DNA from: Deltaproteobacteria bacterium
GTDB taxonomy: Bacteria > Desulfobacterota > DSM-4660 > Desulfatiglandales > HGW-15
Assembly (NCBI GenBank): GCA_020060215.1
Contig: JAGVAP010000045.1
Coordinates: 1-64,000, forward strand
Direction of reading: 5' to 3'
Length of the DNA: 64,000 nt
A program made the translations under genes and the position numbers. Positions 61,967-64,000 of this stretch are shown piece by piece. Numbering within the stretch: the stretch's first letter is position 1; each line of letters starts with the position of its first letter. The notes beneath the pieces were generated by a model. It did not search any database. It had not been told where the DNA came from and was given only the letters and a program-made list of their open reading frames with translations.

Positions 61967-62785
61967 TCATTTGCCCTTTCCGAGATAGGCGGCTATGACT
62001 TCCGGATTGTCTTTTATCTGTTCCGGCGAACCCTCCGCGATTTTTCTGCCAAAATCAAGGACAATGATTCTATCGGCAATATCCATAACCACTTCCATGT
62101 CATGTTCGATCATTACGATACAGTTTATCCCATCCCTCAAAACAGGAACGTCGGGGTATGTTTCTCCCTGGCCTTCAAAAATATCGATAATGAACCTCGC
62201 GAGGTCCTCTTTTTCCTCCATATTCATGCCTGCCATGGGTTCATCAAGGAGCAGGACATTAGGTTCTAATGCGAGCGCCCTGCCTAGTTCAATCAGTTTT
62301 CGTTTTCCATAGGGAAGCAGGCCGGCAGTCTGCTTTCTGATGGATTGCATCCCAAGGAAGTCTATGATGGATTCAACAACCTCACGATGCTTAACCTCTT
62401 CGCCCCGGCTTCTGCCAAAATAGAAAGCACCCGAAACGAAGCTTTGTTTCATAAGCAAATGCCTTCCGGCCATCAGGTTGTCCAAGGTGGTAAGCCCGGT
62501 ATACAATTCGATATTTTGAAAAGTTCGGCCTACCCCGAGCCTGGCAACTCTGTCGGGGCGCATACGGGTAATTGTTTTTCCTTCCAGATAGATGTCGCCG
62601 GCCTGGGGCCTATAGAAACCGCTGATACAGTTGAGGATGCAGGTTTTGCCTGCTCCGTTTGGCCCGATTATAGCCAATATCTCACCTTCATTTATTTCGG
62701 CGCTGATATCGCGAAGGGCCTGCACTCCGCCAAAACGGAGAGAAAGGCGATCGATTTCAATCTTTACGCGGGTAGCGGCAGCCAT
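61967..62785 (-). CDS. livG: branched-chain-type ABC transporter ATPase LivG, system 2
   Basis: 272 residues. Walker A GPNGAGKT, signature LLPYGKRKLIELGRAL and Walker B VLLLDEPMAGM are typical LivG. An insert VRDGINCIVMIEHDMEVVM covers the H-loop. It lies 39 bp downstream of the binding-protein gene and would pair with the LivF of this cluster. Confidence 0.92.
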   Translation of the reverse strand: MAAATRVKIEIDRLSLRFGGVQALRDISAEINEGEILAIIGPNGAGKTCILNCISGFYRPQAGDIYLEGKTITRMRPDRVARLGVGRTFQNIELYTGLTTLDNLMAGRHLLMKQSFVSGAFYFGRSRGEEVKHREVVESIIDFLGMQSIRKQTAGLLPYGKRKLIELGRALALEPNVLLLDEPMAGMNMEEKEDLARFIIDIFEGQGETYPDVPVLRDGINCIVMIEHDMEVVMDIADRIIVLDFGRKIAEGSPEQIKDNPEVIAAYLGKGK

Positions 62786-62824
62786 TATTTCCCATTCCTC
62801 AATCTGTGTATTTTCACGGAAGAA

Positions 62825-64000
62825 TCATTCTTTGATTCTCTTATAACCAACATCTTCAGCCTTCAAATCCAACAAATCCAATGCCTCATCGGAATATATC
62901 GATTTTTTACCGTGGGCCTTGGCATATTCCTCGGTATAGATGGGCGCAAGCATTTTATAGTCCGTGTATGTGACCAATTCCCGTCTGCCTTTCTTGCCTA
63001 CTACCTCATCGACACGCACTTTCTTCATCCCTATCCGGTTCTCTTCGTCAAAGGTGATTTTAGACGGCACAATACCGCCGGTGTCAAAATCCTTTATTTC
63101 CAAAAAGGCGTCCCAGACATCACTTCGTGTTAACTTATCTCCCGGCACCTTCTGCAGGGCCAGTCTGATTGCCTCACCGGTTCTTATGGCAGCATACCAG
63201 CCGTGCACATAGTTGTGGTCCAGCAACTGCGTTTCCCCATGCTTCTCAGCGCACTTCCTTATTATTTGTAATTGATGCCCGCCCTCCCAGACATAAGCAT
63301 GACTGCCTATTATTCTCATGCCACTGACTGCTTCAGGCCTGCCGCCTGCAACTTTTATCATTTCTAATGCGGACATGGGAAACAGCCCGATTACCTCCAA
63401 CTTATCCTCATTCTTGGTGGGATCGCCTTTTAATCCTAATTCATATACATCTCTGACGATTGCGCCACCCTGGGAAACAACCACACCGGTATAGACAAAA
63501 TTAGCCTTCTTTTCCACGGCCGACATCACCTGCGGTTTGGTATCTATTGGATGAATCGGAACAAAGAAGGTTCCTACCACGTCCACACCGTGCAACTTCG
63601 CGTATCTCATCACCTCAGGCGTAATACAGGCTTCCCAACTGGGGTATGCTTCGGGACCGACAAAGGCCAGCTTCGGGGCCCTATTCTTGGTCCACGGGGC
63701 ATCGCTTTTCTCCCATTTTTCCTTTACATAGTCTATGGCAGCCGCAGAGCACGCACTATAATCAGGCCAGTGCGCGGTGCAAGGGGATGGAAGCGGGTAT
63801 ATAAGCGCGCCGGAGTTGGTCGGCAGCGGCATCTTGTCTTTCAGGGCCGCACTTCTCACGGCCGCAAGTTCCACGGATCCGACCTGTGTAATAGCGACCA
63901 CGCCGTCAGCCTTAAACTTTTTGTAGAGAGACAAAGTATTGCCCGGCTTAAAACCCGTATCGCCATGAAGAACCTTGAGTTTCACCGTGTTGCCTGCTAC
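62825..64000 (-). CDS. Liv-type substrate-binding protein, system 2, start outside window
   Basis: The frame is open to the window edge (391 residues seen), so the signal peptide and first strand are missing. VVAITQVGSVELAAVRSAAL, NSGALIYPLPSP, and GPEAYPSWEACITPEVM fit a type I periplasmic binding protein of the Liv/aromatic-acid kind. A GTG at 63985 is internal, because the protein-like frame continues past it. It is the first visible gene of the minus-strand transport and ligase run. Confidence 0.88.
   Translation of the reverse strand, partial: VAGNTVKLKVLHGDTGFKPGNTLSLYKKFKADGVVAITQVGSVELAAVRSAALKDKMPLPTNSGALIYPLPSPCTAHWPDYSACSAAAIDYVKEKWEKSDAPWTKNRAPKLAFVGPEAYPSWEACITPEVMRYAKLHGVDVVGTFFVPIHPIDTKPQVMSAVEKKANFVYTGVVVSQGGAIVRDVYELGLKGDPTKNEDKLEVIGLFPMSALEMIKVAGGRPEAVSGMRIIGSHAYVWEGGHQLQIIRKCAEKHGETQLLDHNYVHGWYAAIRTGEAIRLALQKVPGDKLTRSDVWDAFLEIKDFDTGGIVPSKITFDEENRIGMKKVRVDEVVGKKGRRELVTYTDYKMLAPIYTEEYAKAHGKKSIYSDEALDLLDLKAEDVGYKRIKE

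Noticed and set aside
1..64000. CRISPR arrays, tRNA or rRNA genes
   Set aside because: No regularly spaced repeats and no convincing cloverleaf or rRNA sequence were recognised on reading. A dedicated scan was not possible here.

Overview
The window reads as chromosome from a Gram-negative, probably anaerobic bacterium of the Desulfobacterota (old Deltaproteobacteria). The pointers are several sigma-54 activators with GAFTGA-type AAA+ domains, -24/-12 promoters, a 4-hydroxybenzoyl-CoA-reductase-like enzyme with the extra 4Fe-4S loop, UbiD/UbiX decarboxylases, and TAXI-TRAP and branched-chain-type ABC importers. The taxonomy is inferred; no rRNA or marker gene is present. No tRNA, rRNA or CRISPR array was recognised.

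Layout. 1-9.9 kb, minus strand: a signalling block. A CDC48-type AAA ATPase (runs off the left edge) and a small heat-shock protein of the type found in gas-vesicle clusters lie downstream of a conserved hypothetical and an NtrC-type regulator. They are followed by a kinase/receiver pair with a strong sigma-54 promoter and by a second kinase/NtrC pair. 10-14.8 kb: a decayed zone with an interrupted stress-protein gene, a glycogen-debranching gene with two frameshifts, a methylase fragment and dispersed palindromic repeats. 14.8-18.4 kb, minus: a complete ptxABCD set for phosphite uptake and oxidation, facing a HAD 5'-nucleotidase. 20.1-20.7 kb: an IS21 istB remnant.

20.7-49.2 kb: a large catabolic region. 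A sigma-54 activator sits between two predicted sigma-54 promoters, one for a flavoprotein and one for the main plus-strand run. That run encodes an aryl-CoA ligase, an amidohydrolase-type decarboxylase, UbiD 1, a TAXI-TRAP transporter, UbiD 2, a biotin carrier and an OadA/PycB-type carboxyltransferase. It continues with HcrB/HcrA-like molybdenum reductase subunits, a beta-keto acid cleavage enzyme, an isochorismatase-type hydrolase, LivHMGF, the HcrC-like subunit, a Liv binding protein, an SDR dehydrogenase, a biotin carboxylase and an MFS transporter. This looks like uptake, CoA activation, (de)carboxylation and reductive dehydroxylation of an aromatic or heteroaromatic acid. The substrate cannot be read from sequence.

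49.3-55.8 kb, plus: ADP-forming acyl-CoA synthetase alpha-type paralogues (two intact, one with two frameshifts, one N-terminal scrap), one ATP-grasp beta subunit and a metallo-beta-lactamase-fold hydrolase. 55.9-64 kb, minus: UbiX, two AMP-forming acyl-CoA ligases and a second Liv system (LivH, F, G and binding protein, no LivM visible). UbiX would make the prenylated flavin that both UbiD proteins need, which ties this end to the catabolic region.

Start codons were chosen by ribosome-binding site and overlap, so several differ from the longest reading frame. Homology statements come from recognised motifs and remembered family sequences, not from searches.
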